Assembly: GCA_900318145.1 (NCBI GenBank)
Contig: ONJM01000003.1
Coordinates: 96,512-160,511 of the forward strand
Source: an uncultured Eubacteriales bacterium
GTDB taxonomy: Bacteria; Bacillota; Clostridia; Christensenellales; Aristaeellaceae
Direction of reading: 5' to 3'
DNA: 64,000 nt
The position numbers were made by a program, and so were the translations under genes. Positions 43,069 through 51,492 of the stretch are shown piece after piece; within the stretch, counting starts at the first letter, position 1; each line of letters starts with the position of its first letter. The notes under the pieces are model-generated. The model was not told where the DNA came from, did not search any database, and saw nothing but the letters and a program-made list of their open reading frames with translations.

Positions 43069-43789
43069 AATCATTTTTGCGATCCTGTGGATCGCTGCCT
43101 ACGTTCTTCTGAGCGGTCTGGCGGACCAGCTTTCGGAGAACTTCGGTGTTGTGAAATCCGTGACCGCCGTGCTGCACGCCGTAATGTCTCTGATCCTGTA
43201 TTTCTGGATCCGGAATAATCACCTGAGCGAAAAATACGGATTCTGCCGGCCGTCCGTCCCGGCAAAGAGATTTTTGTATTACCTGCCGCTTGCGGTCATT
43301 GCTTCGACGGCTTTCTGGGGCGGGATTAAACTGCAGTACGGTTTTCCGGGTGCGATGATGTATGTTATCAGCATGCTTTGCGTCGGCTTCCTGGAGGAGG
43401 TTATTTTCCGCGGACTGCTGTTCAGGGCAATGGAGAAGGACAATCCGCGGACGGCAATCATTGTGTCTGCGCTGACTTTCGGTCTCGGCCATATTGTGAA
43501 TCTGTTCAACGGCAGCGGCAGGGATCCGGTTTCCTCCCTGATGCAGATTGCGTTTGCGGTGCTGGTCGGCTTTGTACTGGTGCTGATCTTTTACCACGGG
43601 GGCTCCCTGATCCCGTGTATCGTGTTCCACTCGGCAAACAACGCGCTCAAGGTGTTTGAAGCTGACGGCGCGATGAGTGCGCAGACGGAAATGATACTGA
43701 ACCTGGTGCTGATCGTTGTTGTTCTGGGAGGATATTTACTCTATCTTGTCAGGGCGTTTCCCGGGAAGGCTGTAAAGCCGTCGCTGTAA
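43043..43789 (+). CDS. CPBP family intramembrane metalloprotease
   Basis: A 248-residue membrane protein with seven to eight TM segments and all three CPBP (CAAX/Abi) motifs: EEVIFRGLLFR near residue 118 (glutamate pair), GLGHIVNLF near 150 (His), and FHSANNALKVF near 195 (His/Asn). The family cleaves within membranes and includes bacteriocin self-immunity and Rce1-like proteins. It starts inside the end of tetR, which indicates co-regulation. Confidence 0.9.
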   Translation: MTKLYRKNEIIFAILWIAAYVLLSGLADQLSENFGVVKSVTAVLHAVMSLILYFWIRNNHLSEKYGFCRPSVPAKRFLYYLPLAVIASTAFWGGIKLQYGFPGAMMYVISMLCVGFLEEVIFRGLLFRAMEKDNPRTAIIVSALTFGLGHIVNLFNGSGRDPVSSLMQIAFAVLVGFVLVLIFYHGGSLIPCIVFHSANNALKVFEADGAMSAQTEMILNLVLIVVVLGGYLLYLVRAFPGKAVKPSL

Positions 43790-43917
43790 AAAAACCGGAA
43801 TGCCGGGAAAGAACAGGTCAGACGAATTCCGGCTGCCGGGCAAATGTCGGAACAGTAACCGGGCGTTGCCGGAAACATCAGGCGACTGAACGGAAAAAGG
43901 GACTTGACGGGGTGTAT

Positions 43918-44472
43918 ATGGTGGAACTGCGGAAAATCAACACAAAGGATGCTTATGCCCAATGGCAGTATACAGCAGCACTTCCTGCTGATGAAAACGG
44001 GCTGACGAATCCGTATTACGGAGTGTCCTATGATGAATATATAAGCAAAGTGCTGCCGGAACTGATATCATATGAGCATCCTGTCCATATGCCGGACTGG
44101 TTTGTCCCTGAAACCTATTATTATCTCTGGGACGGAGAACGCCTGGTGGGCGAATTCCGGATCCGGCACTTTCTGACGGAGTCATTGCGCAGCGGCGCCG
44201 GGCATATCGGCTACAGCATCCGTAAGGATTTACGCGGCAAAGGGTACGGGACGGCCGGCCTGAAGCTCACACTGGAAATCGCCCGGAACATAGTCCCGGA
44301 AGAGGAAATATATCTGCGTGTCAACAAGGACAACATTGCATCGCAAAAGGTTATGCTGAAAAACGGCGCCCGGATGGCAGGAGAGGATGACAGACACTAT
44401 TTTATGCGAATTCCGAAATCAAAGCCTGCGTCTCCCTGCTTCCGCAAAGGCATAAGCGTCACTGATCCATGA
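43918..44472 (+). CDS. GNAT N-acetyltransferase
   Basis: A 184-residue protein: VELRKINTKDAYAQWQYTAALPADENGLTNPYYGVSYDEY, RLVGEFRIRHFLTESLRSGAGHIGYSIRKDLRGKGYGTAGLKLTLEIA (acetyl-CoA loop), NKDNIASQKVMLKNGARMAGED. This is the 'GHIGYSIRPSERGKGY' acetyltransferase group found widely in Firmicutes. Its last 54 bases overlap the convergent DUF5655 gene. GTG at 43912 is an alternative start. Confidence 0.86.
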   Translation: MVELRKINTKDAYAQWQYTAALPADENGLTNPYYGVSYDEYISKVLPELISYEHPVHMPDWFVPETYYYLWDGERLVGEFRIRHFLTESLRSGAGHIGYSIRKDLRGKGYGTAGLKLTLEIARNIVPEEEIYLRVNKDNIASQKVMLKNGARMAGEDDRHYFMRIPKSKPASPCFRKGISVTDP

Positions 44473-44817
44473 AAGCAGTTCCCTGTCCAGTTCTTCAGGT
44501 TTGCTGATAACAATATGGTGCGTCCATCTGTTTGGATAAGGCTCCGTTTTGACTGCAATACGATCCGAATTCAGCGGAGCGGGCAGTCCAAGCGTGACCA
44601 CTATATACCCTTTGGGAAGCCCGGACTTCCTTTTTACCCGCGCGAATGAGACACAGGCAAATACATACCGGTTTGAAAAAGTGATCTGAGTTTTCTGTAC
44701 ACGTTTGCTTACATTTGGAAAAGTGCTGTATAACAGGTCTTCAAAAACCTGATACAGTTTCAGCGCATCCTGATGATTATCAAAGAACATCAGTGTATCC
44801 GGATCAGTTTCCCGCAT
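44419..44817 (-). CDS. DUF5655-like protein
   Basis: A 132-residue protein: FDNHQDALKLYQVFEDLLYSTFPNVSKRVQKTQITFSNRYVFACVSFARVKRKSGLPKGYIVVTLGLPAPLNSDRIAVKTEPYPNRWTHHIVISKPEELDRELLSWI, which fits the DUF5655 pattern (often at the C-terminus of DUF4287 proteins or alone). Function unknown. It overlaps the end of the GNAT gene on the opposite strand, unusual but plausible given the solid conservation-like pattern in both frames. Confidence 0.72.
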   Translation of the reverse strand: MRETDPDTLMFFDNHQDALKLYQVFEDLLYSTFPNVSKRVQKTQITFSNRYVFACVSFARVKRKSGLPKGYIVVTLGLPAPLNSDRIAVKTEPYPNRWTHHIVISKPEELDRELLSWISDAYAFAEAGRRRL

Positions 44818-45308
44818 TTTCTGTCTCCTGTGCGTTTACCGGTTCTCATCAATCCGATCAACGGACAACCCGCAGATGCCGATGAAGGACCGGATCTTCT
44901 GAGAATTCCTGATCAGCTCACCGCGGACCAGGACGGTACACCTCCCGGTCCGCTGCTTTCCGCACGCTGATCAGATATTACCCGTTTTCGGCCGCTTCCG
45001 CAAGCAGTTTCAGAATACAGCGCATGGAATCATCCTCCGGGAGAGCCGGCCTGCGTTCCGGTCTTTCAAACGGGTATGGGTCAGTAAGGAAACGGTTATC
45101 CTGCATTTCCGGCCGGACAGGAATGGGTTTCGGATCCGGCGATCTGACGAATGGGCATCAGTCTGCGACGCGGGTAAATTTTTTTCTGAAAAAACTTCTG
45201 TGATATGCTATCATTGGAACAGCAGGAAGATACGGCGGATCCATCCCGATCCCGGATACTGCTGATCCGCGGAGCGCGGGGAAACCGCGGAAGCTTTAGG
45301 GGGACATT
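44818..45308 (+). other. Intergenic stretch with coding-like relics
   Basis: 491 bases without a recognised gene. On the minus strand a 42-codon ORF (45106-44978; MQDNRFLTDPYPF ... KLLAEAAENG) and a startless 44-codon frame ending near 44844 (RCTVLVRGELIRNSQKIRS ...) look coding-like but match nothing I recognise; they may be remnants. On the plus strand CTGAAA (45186-45191) and TATCAT (45209-45214, 17-base spacer) may be the promoter of the HAD gene at 45309. Confidence 0.35.
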
Positions 45309-46004
45309 ATGCTGGATATTCTCAGGGATAAAAAAGTCATTTTTTTTGATGTGGGCTATACGCTGGATATGCCTGCTTCCGGAGACTGGATGTTTACCAA
45401 TAAGTTCCTGGAACTGGCGGGTGAAAAACTGAAACAGAAAACCGAGACGGAGATTCAGCAGGCAAGAGACGCGGGCCTGCGCTTTCTGGTTCAGGATCAC
45501 CTGATTAAAACGGTTGAGGCGGAAATCAGGAACTTCTTTGACTATTATTCCATTGTTTCTGACCGGCTGGACCTTTGCCTGTCAGCGGATGAACGAAATC
45601 AGATTGCCCGGGACCGCGCCTGCAACATGAAAAACTATATACCATATCCCGGAATCAAAGAAGTGCTGAGCACGCTCAGTAAAACGCATAAACTCGGGAT
45701 CATCTCCGATACCTGGCCGAGTATTGAACCACAGCTGGAATATATCGGTGTTTCACAGTATCTGTCATTCTGTACGTTCAGCTGCTTTGTCGGCGTATTC
45801 AAACCCGATAAACGGATCTATTCCGACGCGCTGGACAAATGCGGTGTCCCCGCGGAGGAAACCGTATTTATCGATGACGCTGTGCGCAATCTGGACGGCG
45901 CGGCTGCTTCAGGCATTACGTCGATTCTGATCGCGGCCAATCCGGAATCGGACGTGGAAACAAATTATCTGAAAATACATGATATAAGGGAATTGATCCG
46001 CTGA
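45309..46004 (+). CDS. HAD-superfamily hydrolase
   Basis: A 231-residue HAD protein: nucleophile motif VIFFDVGYTLDM near residue 10 (general acid position occupied by Gly-Tyr-Thr as in DxGxT-type HADs), helical cap ~15-95, motif II KLGIISDTW, Lys in VGVFKPDKRIY, and motif IV ETVFIDDAVRNLDGA. It resembles 2-haloacid dehalogenase/phosphoglycolate phosphatase-like enzymes; substrate unknown. SD GGGGG is 6 bases before the ATG. Confidence 0.87.
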   Translation: MLDILRDKKVIFFDVGYTLDMPASGDWMFTNKFLELAGEKLKQKTETEIQQARDAGLRFLVQDHLIKTVEAEIRNFFDYYSIVSDRLDLCLSADERNQIARDRACNMKNYIPYPGIKEVLSTLSKTHKLGIISDTWPSIEPQLEYIGVSQYLSFCTFSCFVGVFKPDKRIYSDALDKCGVPAEETVFIDDAVRNLDGAAASGITSILIAANPESDVETNYLKIHDIRELIR

Positions 46005-46032
46005 CAGTGATACAGCACAGGGAGGTGCCTGC

Positions 46033-46542
46033 ATGGAAATCTGGGATTTGTATGATGAACAGGGAAATAAAACCGGGGAAACCTGGGAACGCTCCCGGGC
46101 GTATGAAATTCCGGCAGGAAGATATCATATTGTCTGCGATGTTCTGATTCGCCATCGGGACGGTGATTTTCTCCTGACGCTTCGGGATTCACGGAAGGAA
46201 ATGTATCCCGGCTGCTGGGAAGCCAGCGCGGGCGGCTCCGCTCTGGCCGGCGAGACACCGGAAGAAGGCGCCAGGAGGGAAATGCTGGAGGAAACAGGAC
46301 TGAAAGCGGAACAGCTGGAACTGATCGGAATCACACGGAAACCGGAAACCAGGTCGGCAGTTTATGCTTTTATTGCGGTTGCGGATTGCGAAAAGGAGGA
46401 CGTGAAGCTTCAGGAGGGAGAAACGGCTGATTATCAGTGGCTAGAACCTTCTTCTTTTCTTCGCCTGATTCGGGAGGAACCGGTGCTGGCCATACAGTAT
46501 CCAAGGTATAAGCCTTATCTTGATAAGCTGGATATCAGCTGA
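46033..46542 (+). CDS. NUDIX hydrolase
   Basis: A 169-residue protein starting MEIWDLYDEQGNKTGETWERS (Idi/YfcD-like opening), with a complete Nudix box G-SALAG-E-TPEEGAR-REMLEETGL near residues 72-95. Members hydrolyse nucleoside diphosphate derivatives; this opening is typical of the isopentenyl-diphosphate-isomerase-like group whose substrates are often unknown. SD GGGAGG. It lies 28 bases after the HAD gene. Confidence 0.88.
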   Translation: MEIWDLYDEQGNKTGETWERSRAYEIPAGRYHIVCDVLIRHRDGDFLLTLRDSRKEMYPGCWEASAGGSALAGETPEEGARREMLEETGLKAEQLELIGITRKPETRSAVYAFIAVADCEKEDVKLQEGETADYQWLEPSSFLRLIREEPVLAIQYPRYKPYLDKLDIS

Positions 46543-46613
46543 ATACAGAGCAGAGATCATATCACAGGAATATAAAACTGGCGTTCCGGGGCAGTCATAA
46601 ATTCGGAGGAAAA

Positions 46614-47090
46614 ATGATCATGGATACTGTTTCCTTAAAAGCCGCAGCCAGGGAAGACATTGAAACAATATGGAAAATGCAGCTGGAAGCTTTTGCGGAG
46701 CTTCTGGAAAGATACCGGGATGATGATATCAGCCCCGGAGCGGAGAGCCTCGGGAAAGTAATGGCAAGGTACGAGCAGCCCTGGACTACTTATTATTTTA
46801 TTACTGCCGGGAATCAGCATGTGGGTGTGATACGCATTGTTGACAGGAAAGACGGGAGCAGAAAAAGAATATCTCCCATCTGGATTATGCCGGAGTACAG
46901 AAACAGGGGATATGCCCAGGCGGCCATTGCGGCAGCGGAAGAAATCCATGGCGCTGATCACTGGTGCCTGGATACCATATTGCAGGAAACCGGCAATATA
47001 CACCTGTATGAAAAGCTGGGTTATCATCGTACTGGAAGAACCGAAAGAATCAATGACCGGATGGACATTGTTTATTTCGAAAAGGATTAA
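46614..47090 (+). CDS. GNAT N-acetyltransferase
   Basis: A 158-residue protein: LKAAAREDIETIWKMQLEAFAELLERYRDDDISPG, TYYFITAGNQHVGVIRIVDR, SPIWIMPEYRNRGYAQAAIAAAEEIHG (acetyl-CoA loop), ILQETGNIHLYEKLGYHRTGRTE. A typical small-molecule GNAT. ATG 46620 is an equally possible start (SD GGAGG). Confidence 0.86.
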   Translation: MIMDTVSLKAAAREDIETIWKMQLEAFAELLERYRDDDISPGAESLGKVMARYEQPWTTYYFITAGNQHVGVIRIVDRKDGSRKRISPIWIMPEYRNRGYAQAAIAAAEEIHGADHWCLDTILQETGNIHLYEKLGYHRTGRTERINDRMDIVYFEKD

Positions 47091-47197
47091 CAGCGCAGAT
47101 GTATATTATACTTTGCAATGACAACAGGACATTTGTATCCGACAATCCGGGGAAACGGAAATTTGCCGAGTGAAACCGTAACAGGAGATACTGGATT

Positions 47198-48478
47198 ATG
47201 ACAGACTTTTCAACCATCACCGCCTGCGGTGAATGCTGCGCTGGATGTCCGAAGAAGACGGACGGAAGATGTCCCGGCTGCATTGAAGCGGACGGACGCG
47301 TTCCGGAGTGGGCAGAGTCCGGCAGGTGTAAGGTGCACGCGTGCGCAAGGGATCATCATGTTCAGTTCTGCGGACTGTGCGCGGAATTTCCGTGCAGGGA
47401 ACTTCCGTCAATGGTCTCCTGGAATCCTGATATTGCTGAACAGATGACAGCGCTGCGGAATGAATACGGAAGAATCGTGAAAATCGTCGGTGAAAACTAT
47501 TTCGGGAAATGGGACAAGACCCGCACAGCATGCCGGGGGATCATTCTCCGTGACAACCGGCTTTTGCTGTCCTATGAAACGGCCACCGGGCAGTGGATGC
47601 TTCCGGGCGGCGGACTCGAAGCCGGTGAGGATGAACGTGAATGCTGTATCCGGGAGGTTGCTGAAGAAACGGGCTTCCTGATCCGCCCGACGGAAAGCGT
47701 ACTGGAAATCGATGAGTATTACGAGGATTTCAAGTGGGTAAACCGGTATTTCTTTGGTGAAGTGACCGGCGAAACCGCCATGCGCCTGACTGACCGGGAA
47801 AAAGAAGCAGGTATGGAACCCCGCTGGCTTCCCCTGAATGAGATCATCCATATCTTTTCAGAACACGCCGCTTATGCGGACAAGGATGAAATGCGGCGCG
47901 GCATGTATCTGCGGGAATATACAGCCCTGAGCAGACTGTGCGGCGGTGTTCCCTTTGGGAAACAGGTCATTTTGCTGAACGGGCCTTCCAGCAGCGGGAA
48001 ATCCACACTGGCAAAGGAACTGCAGGCGCTGATCAAAGAGCGGAGTGCCGAAAAGTACGAAGTGGTTTCCATTGATGATTTTATGAAAACAAATCCGATG
48101 GAAACCATTTATGAGGATGACGTCTACGCAGTGTCAGGCGATCTGTGTGAAAAGGTACTGGAGATTCTGGGAACAGGTTCGGGCGTTATTATCGATCATG
48201 TGATTACCAGTGAACGGATATTCAGGCAGCTGAAAGAAATGCTGTCCGCCTATCCATTGCGCATGGTCCGCATTACCTGTCCGCCGGAAGTTCTGCGAAA
48301 AAGAGAACAGGCGCGAGGTGACAGATGCGCCGGCTCCGCTGAGGCTTCAGCGGAATACCTGTATCCAAAGGACGGATATGATTTGACGATTGACACCGGG
48401 ATAAAGCCGCCGCGGGAACTTGCTTTGATACTATGTATTGCCCTGGACAAAAAATTCGAGGATGTTTTCCATTTCTGA
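47198..48478 (+). CDS. Three-domain fusion: DUF3795, NUDIX hydrolase and P-loop kinase (CPT-like)
   Basis: A 426-residue protein. Residues ~1-105: Cys-rich DUF3795-like domain (CGECCAGCPKKTDGRCPGC, then CKVHACARD and FCGLCAEFPC), a probable Fe-S or zinc module. Residues ~108-245: NUDIX domain with complete box from Gly137 (LEAGEDERECCIREVAEETGF). Residues ~255-426: kinase of the chloramphenicol-phosphotransferase type with Walker A GPSSSGKST at 262-270, VVSIDDFMKT and VIIDHVITSE. The combination suggests coupled metabolism of a nucleotide-like or drug-like compound; no known example comes to mind. The reading frame is uninterrupted. Confidence 0.85.
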   Translation: MTDFSTITACGECCAGCPKKTDGRCPGCIEADGRVPEWAESGRCKVHACARDHHVQFCGLCAEFPCRELPSMVSWNPDIAEQMTALRNEYGRIVKIVGENYFGKWDKTRTACRGIILRDNRLLLSYETATGQWMLPGGGLEAGEDERECCIREVAEETGFLIRPTESVLEIDEYYEDFKWVNRYFFGEVTGETAMRLTDREKEAGMEPRWLPLNEIIHIFSEHAAYADKDEMRRGMYLREYTALSRLCGGVPFGKQVILLNGPSSSGKSTLAKELQALIKERSAEKYEVVSIDDFMKTNPMETIYEDDVYAVSGDLCEKVLEILGTGSGVIIDHVITSERIFRQLKEMLSAYPLRMVRITCPPEVLRKREQARGDRCAGSAEASAEYLYPKDGYDLTIDTGIKPPRELALILCIALDKKFEDVFHF

Positions 48479-48559
48479 CGATACGGAAAACCGGAAGCCG
48501 CTCCGGCGAAAGCATCACGGTTTTGAACGCATGATTATACAGGCGGAGGGAAAAACCAT

Positions 48560-48979
48560 ATGAGCAAATATACTGATCTGGCAATGGAACGCCGCAGTCA
48601 TTTCACTCCGGAAGGCAGGCCCGCGTGGAACTGCTGCCAGGCAGTCGTGTCCGTTTTCGCAGAGGACGCCGGATATGATGAGGATGCCTGCATGAAGGCC
48701 GCAACCTATTTCCGCGGAGGAATGCAGATGGGTTCGGTTTGCGGCGCGGTAACCGGCAGCCTGATGGCCCTTGGACTGGCCGGCGTGGAGGATCCGCAGG
48801 CTGCCAGTGACCTGATCCGAAAGGTGCGGGATCATCATAACGGTATGATCAACTGCAGTGATCTGCTTCGGATTAACGCGGAAAACGGCGGTGGAAAGAT
48901 GCCGCACTGCAACGCAATGATCCGGGAATGCATCGGTTATGCTGAAGAAATCCTGCGGGCGAAAGGAAAACTGAAATGA
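48560..48979 (+). CDS. C_GCAxxG_C_C family redox protein
   Basis: A 139-residue protein: NCCQAVVSVFAEDAGYDEDACMKAATYFRGGMQMGSVCGAVTGSLMALGL with the CGAVTG core, then INCSDLLRIN and MPHCNAMIRECIGYAEEIL. This spacing of Cys residues defines the C_GCAxxG_C_C family, thought to be redox-active. SD GGAGGG. It overlaps the next gene by ATGA. Confidence 0.85.
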   Translation: MSKYTDLAMERRSHFTPEGRPAWNCCQAVVSVFAEDAGYDEDACMKAATYFRGGMQMGSVCGAVTGSLMALGLAGVEDPQAASDLIRKVRDHHNGMINCSDLLRINAENGGGKMPHCNAMIRECIGYAEEILRAKGKLK

Positions 48980-49308
48980 AATCATCTGAAGGAAAGGTTG
49001 CGGTTATTACGGGCGGAGCCCGCGGAATGAATATAGCAGCAATGACTTTCCGGCTGCGGGTGTCCCGGGTACACAGCCCGAAGAAAAAACGGATGATCGT
49101 TAAAAGCCTGACGGCACAGCCGCAGAACGGGTTCCATGTTTCTGCTGCTGAAATTGATGAACAGGATACGCATCAGATCATCGTGATCGGAGATGCGGCC
49201 ATTGTTCCGCACAATGCAATGGCGGACAGCCTGATGGAAAAGATCTCTCTGCTTGTAGACGAAAACTGTGAGGCGAAGATCCTGGAAGAAACACGGGAGA
49301 TCGGATGA
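48976..49308 (+). CDS. DUF503 (YlxP-like) protein with a short SDR-derived N-terminus
   Basis: A 110-residue ORF. Residues 1-17 (KSSEGKVAVITGGARG) are the beginning of a short-chain dehydrogenase (Rossmann motif TGGxxxG), which then switches to a DUF503 protein (MNIAAMTFRLRVSRVHSPKKKRMIVKSLTAQ ... VSAAEIDEQDTHQIIVIGDA ... AKILEETREI). It looks as if a deletion joined an SDR start to an existing DUF503 gene; the native DUF503 start would be ATG 49027. It overlaps the upstream gene by ATGA and the next frame begins at 49305. DUF503 function is unclear. Confidence 0.72.
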   Translation: MKSSEGKVAVITGGARGMNIAAMTFRLRVSRVHSPKKKRMIVKSLTAQPQNGFHVSAAEIDEQDTHQIIVIGDAAIVPHNAMADSLMEKISLLVDENCEAKILEETREIG

Positions 49309-49340
49309 AATGGCTGGTAAAATCAGGAGGTGCAGTGATC

Positions 49341-49559
49341 ATGAAATCTATTCTGATTAAGGACACAACCCGGGAAGAACGGATCAGGATTGTTCATCAG
49401 GCCCTTTGGGGAGCCTGCGGCATTGACTGTGAGTTTTGTTCCGGCTGCGATAACCGCGGCGGCGGCAGGATCGAAAGTATTTATCAGCCATATATAGACG
49501 GGGTGAAAGAAATCCGGGAAATCAATGCGGACTATACAGCGCCTTTTGTGAGAGGATAG
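49341..49559 (+). CDS. Small Cys-motif protein of unknown function
   Basis: A 72-residue protein with SD GGAGG 10 bases before the ATG at 49341 (frame open from ATG 49305). It contains TREERIRIVHQALWGACGIDCEFCSGCDNRGGGR, a CxxxxCxxC cluster probably binding metal, and ends YQPYIDGVKEIREINADYTAPFVRG. I recall similar uncharacterised proteins in gut Clostridia but no function. Confidence 0.62.
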   Translation: MKSILIKDTTREERIRIVHQALWGACGIDCEFCSGCDNRGGGRIESIYQPYIDGVKEIREINADYTAPFVRG

Positions 49560-49661
49560 TACAGAACCGGGGGAATACCTCTGACTCGTATATCTGTTCA
49601 GAGAGGCAATCTCCGGATTGTGATGAAACAGTAAACTGAAATGAAGGAGTGCTGATAAAAC

Positions 49662-50453
49662 ATGGAAGAAAAGAAACTGTTCATCAAAGAAGTAATACCC
49701 GGCATTTTTCTGATGGATGAAGCCCATGAAGCGACAGGATATCTGGTGGTTGGAACTGAACGGGCGTGTGTGATCGATACCATGAACGGGTATAACGATC
49801 TTTACCAGGCAGTCCGGGAGATCACCGACAGGCCGCTGACGGTGGTAAACACCCATGGGCATCCGGATCATATCTTCGGAAACATGTTTTTTCAGGAAGC
49901 GCATCTTCATCCGGCGGACCGGGAATTGGCCCGGATGTTCGTTGAAGACCCGGAATATCAGAAAATGCTGGAGGAGCGCAATGCTGTATTCCCGCCGTTT
50001 AAGGACATTCTTCCCGGCGATACGATTGATCTGGGAGGAAGGACGCTGGAAGTATTCGGCCTGCCGGGACACACACCGGGCGGTATTCTGCTTTTGCTTC
50101 GGGAAGACAGAATTCTGTTCACCGGGGACAGCATAAATCATCACCTGTGGATGCAGCTGGACGGCTGCCTGACGATGAAACAATTCCTGAATGAATTGGA
50201 TAAGGTGATGTTTTTGCAGGAACGGGCAGATATCATTTTGCACGGGCATGCTCAGGGCGCGGACGATATTTCTCTGCTGCGCTGTATGCGGGACGGTGTG
50301 GAGGAGATCTGCAGAGGGGTGACGGATCAGGATCTGCCCTATGAGTGGTTCGGCGGAACCGATCTGAAGCATCCTTTCCGTTGTGATCCGGATAAACATT
50401 ACCAGCAGGATGATCATGTGATTTGCTATCGCGCGTGTAATGTCGGACGGTGA
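49662..50453 (+). CDS. MBL-fold metallo-hydrolase
   Basis: A 263-residue metallo-beta-lactamase-fold protein: metal motif NTHGHPDHIFGN near residue 64, PGHTPGGILLLL near 140, FTGDS near 152, and HGHAQG near 197. It resembles glyoxalase-II-like hydrolases rather than true beta-lactamases. Substrate unknown. SD AAGGAG. Confidence 0.88.
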   Translation: MEEKKLFIKEVIPGIFLMDEAHEATGYLVVGTERACVIDTMNGYNDLYQAVREITDRPLTVVNTHGHPDHIFGNMFFQEAHLHPADRELARMFVEDPEYQKMLEERNAVFPPFKDILPGDTIDLGGRTLEVFGLPGHTPGGILLLLREDRILFTGDSINHHLWMQLDGCLTMKQFLNELDKVMFLQERADIILHGHAQGADDISLLRCMRDGVEEICRGVTDQDLPYEWFGGTDLKHPFRCDPDKHYQQDDHVICYRACNVGR

Positions 50454-50468
50454 AAAAACGGAAGATAT

Positions 50469-50639
50469 ATGCTTAGAGATGATTGTGTGGGCTTGCAAGG
50501 TATAAATAGTTGGGTAAATTTCAGTTGTAGGGATGCCAGCTACGAAGCCAAGCATCTGGTGATCGCCCAGCTGGTTGACCGGATCGAGATCCGGAAAAAC
50601 GACGGTTACGATATGATAGGTTGGGAATGGCTGCTGTGA
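50469..50639 (+). pseudogene. Possible C-terminal remnant of a serine recombinase
   Basis: A 56-codon frame whose second half (ASYEAKHLVIAQLVDRIEIRKNDGYDM) resembles the C-terminal part of large serine recombinases ('..LVxRIEIxxGYxI..'). No catalytic or zinc-ribbon parts are present. If right, it marks an old mobile-element insertion between 50453 and 50671. The match is from memory and short. Confidence 0.4.
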
Positions 50640-50670
50640 AAACAGCTGTTCTGCGGAAGGAAGTACAGAA

Positions 50671-51492
50671 ATGGGAAAAGTTTTCAGCGCTCAAGACAGG
50701 CAGGCCGCATTTGAATATATCCGGTCCGTTGCCGCGGAGTGCGGCAGGATTGTCGCGCTGGTACAGATAGGATCCGGGGTAAACGGGTATCATGACGAGT
50801 ATTCGGACCTGGATTTTGTGATCGCGCTGGATTCAGGAGAATCCATGCCTGAAGTCATGGAATATATGCATCGGAAGATTTCTGCGAGATATGAACTGGC
50901 ATTTTTCACGCAGAATGAATCCAGACATCTCCAGAATTACATCCTGGCCGATCTCCTGGAGATTGACATCGGATATGGCACGTATGAACACGCGGCGGCT
51001 TTGAAACCGGCTTTCAAGGTTCTGTTTGACCATTCCGGCACTGTGGAGGAAAAGATGGTACAGTCCCGGGAATGGATGGATGAAAGCGTATACGGCGAAA
51101 AGCAGAAGAAGGATATGGAACAGGCTCGCAATGTCGTCTGGTTTTTCCTGATGCATGCTGCGGTCGCGATTCACCGCGGAAACTGTTTCCGGGCTATCGG
51201 TGAGATGGAGGCTGCCAGGGCTTTGTATCTTGATCTGCTGGGTGACCGATACAGGCTGGAGAGCGCACGGAACCGAGAAATCGATAAGCTGCCCGAAGCT
51301 GAAAAGGCAGCGGTCCGCAGTACGTATGCAGCCGGTGAAAGCCCATCGGAGTTACGGACAGCTCTTTTAAACCTGACCGCATTGGTTTATAAAGAACTTG
51401 AAGGAGTCGATGTCCCTGTTACCCAGGAGATGCTTCATGATTACTATCATAACAGGAGGTCCCATAATGATTATAAGCAAAACAAAATATGA
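50671..51492 (+). CDS. Nucleotidyltransferase-domain protein (aminoglycoside adenylyltransferase-like)
   Basis: A 273-residue protein with a pol-beta-type nucleotidyltransferase site near residues 33-50 (QIGSGVNGYHDEYSDLDFVIAL, two catalytic Asp) and a helical C-terminal half with a conserved-looking ARNVVWFFLMHAAVAIHRGNCFRAIGEMEAAR. The layout is that of aminoglycoside 6-adenylyltransferase relatives; activity on drugs is not shown. It overlaps the next gene by 26 bases. Confidence 0.8.
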   Translation: MGKVFSAQDRQAAFEYIRSVAAECGRIVALVQIGSGVNGYHDEYSDLDFVIALDSGESMPEVMEYMHRKISARYELAFFTQNESRHLQNYILADLLEIDIGYGTYEHAAALKPAFKVLFDHSGTVEEKMVQSREWMDESVYGEKQKKDMEQARNVVWFFLMHAAVAIHRGNCFRAIGEMEAARALYLDLLGDRYRLESARNREIDKLPEAEKAAVRSTYAAGESPSELRTALLNLTALVYKELEGVDVPVTQEMLHDYYHNRRSHNDYKQNKI

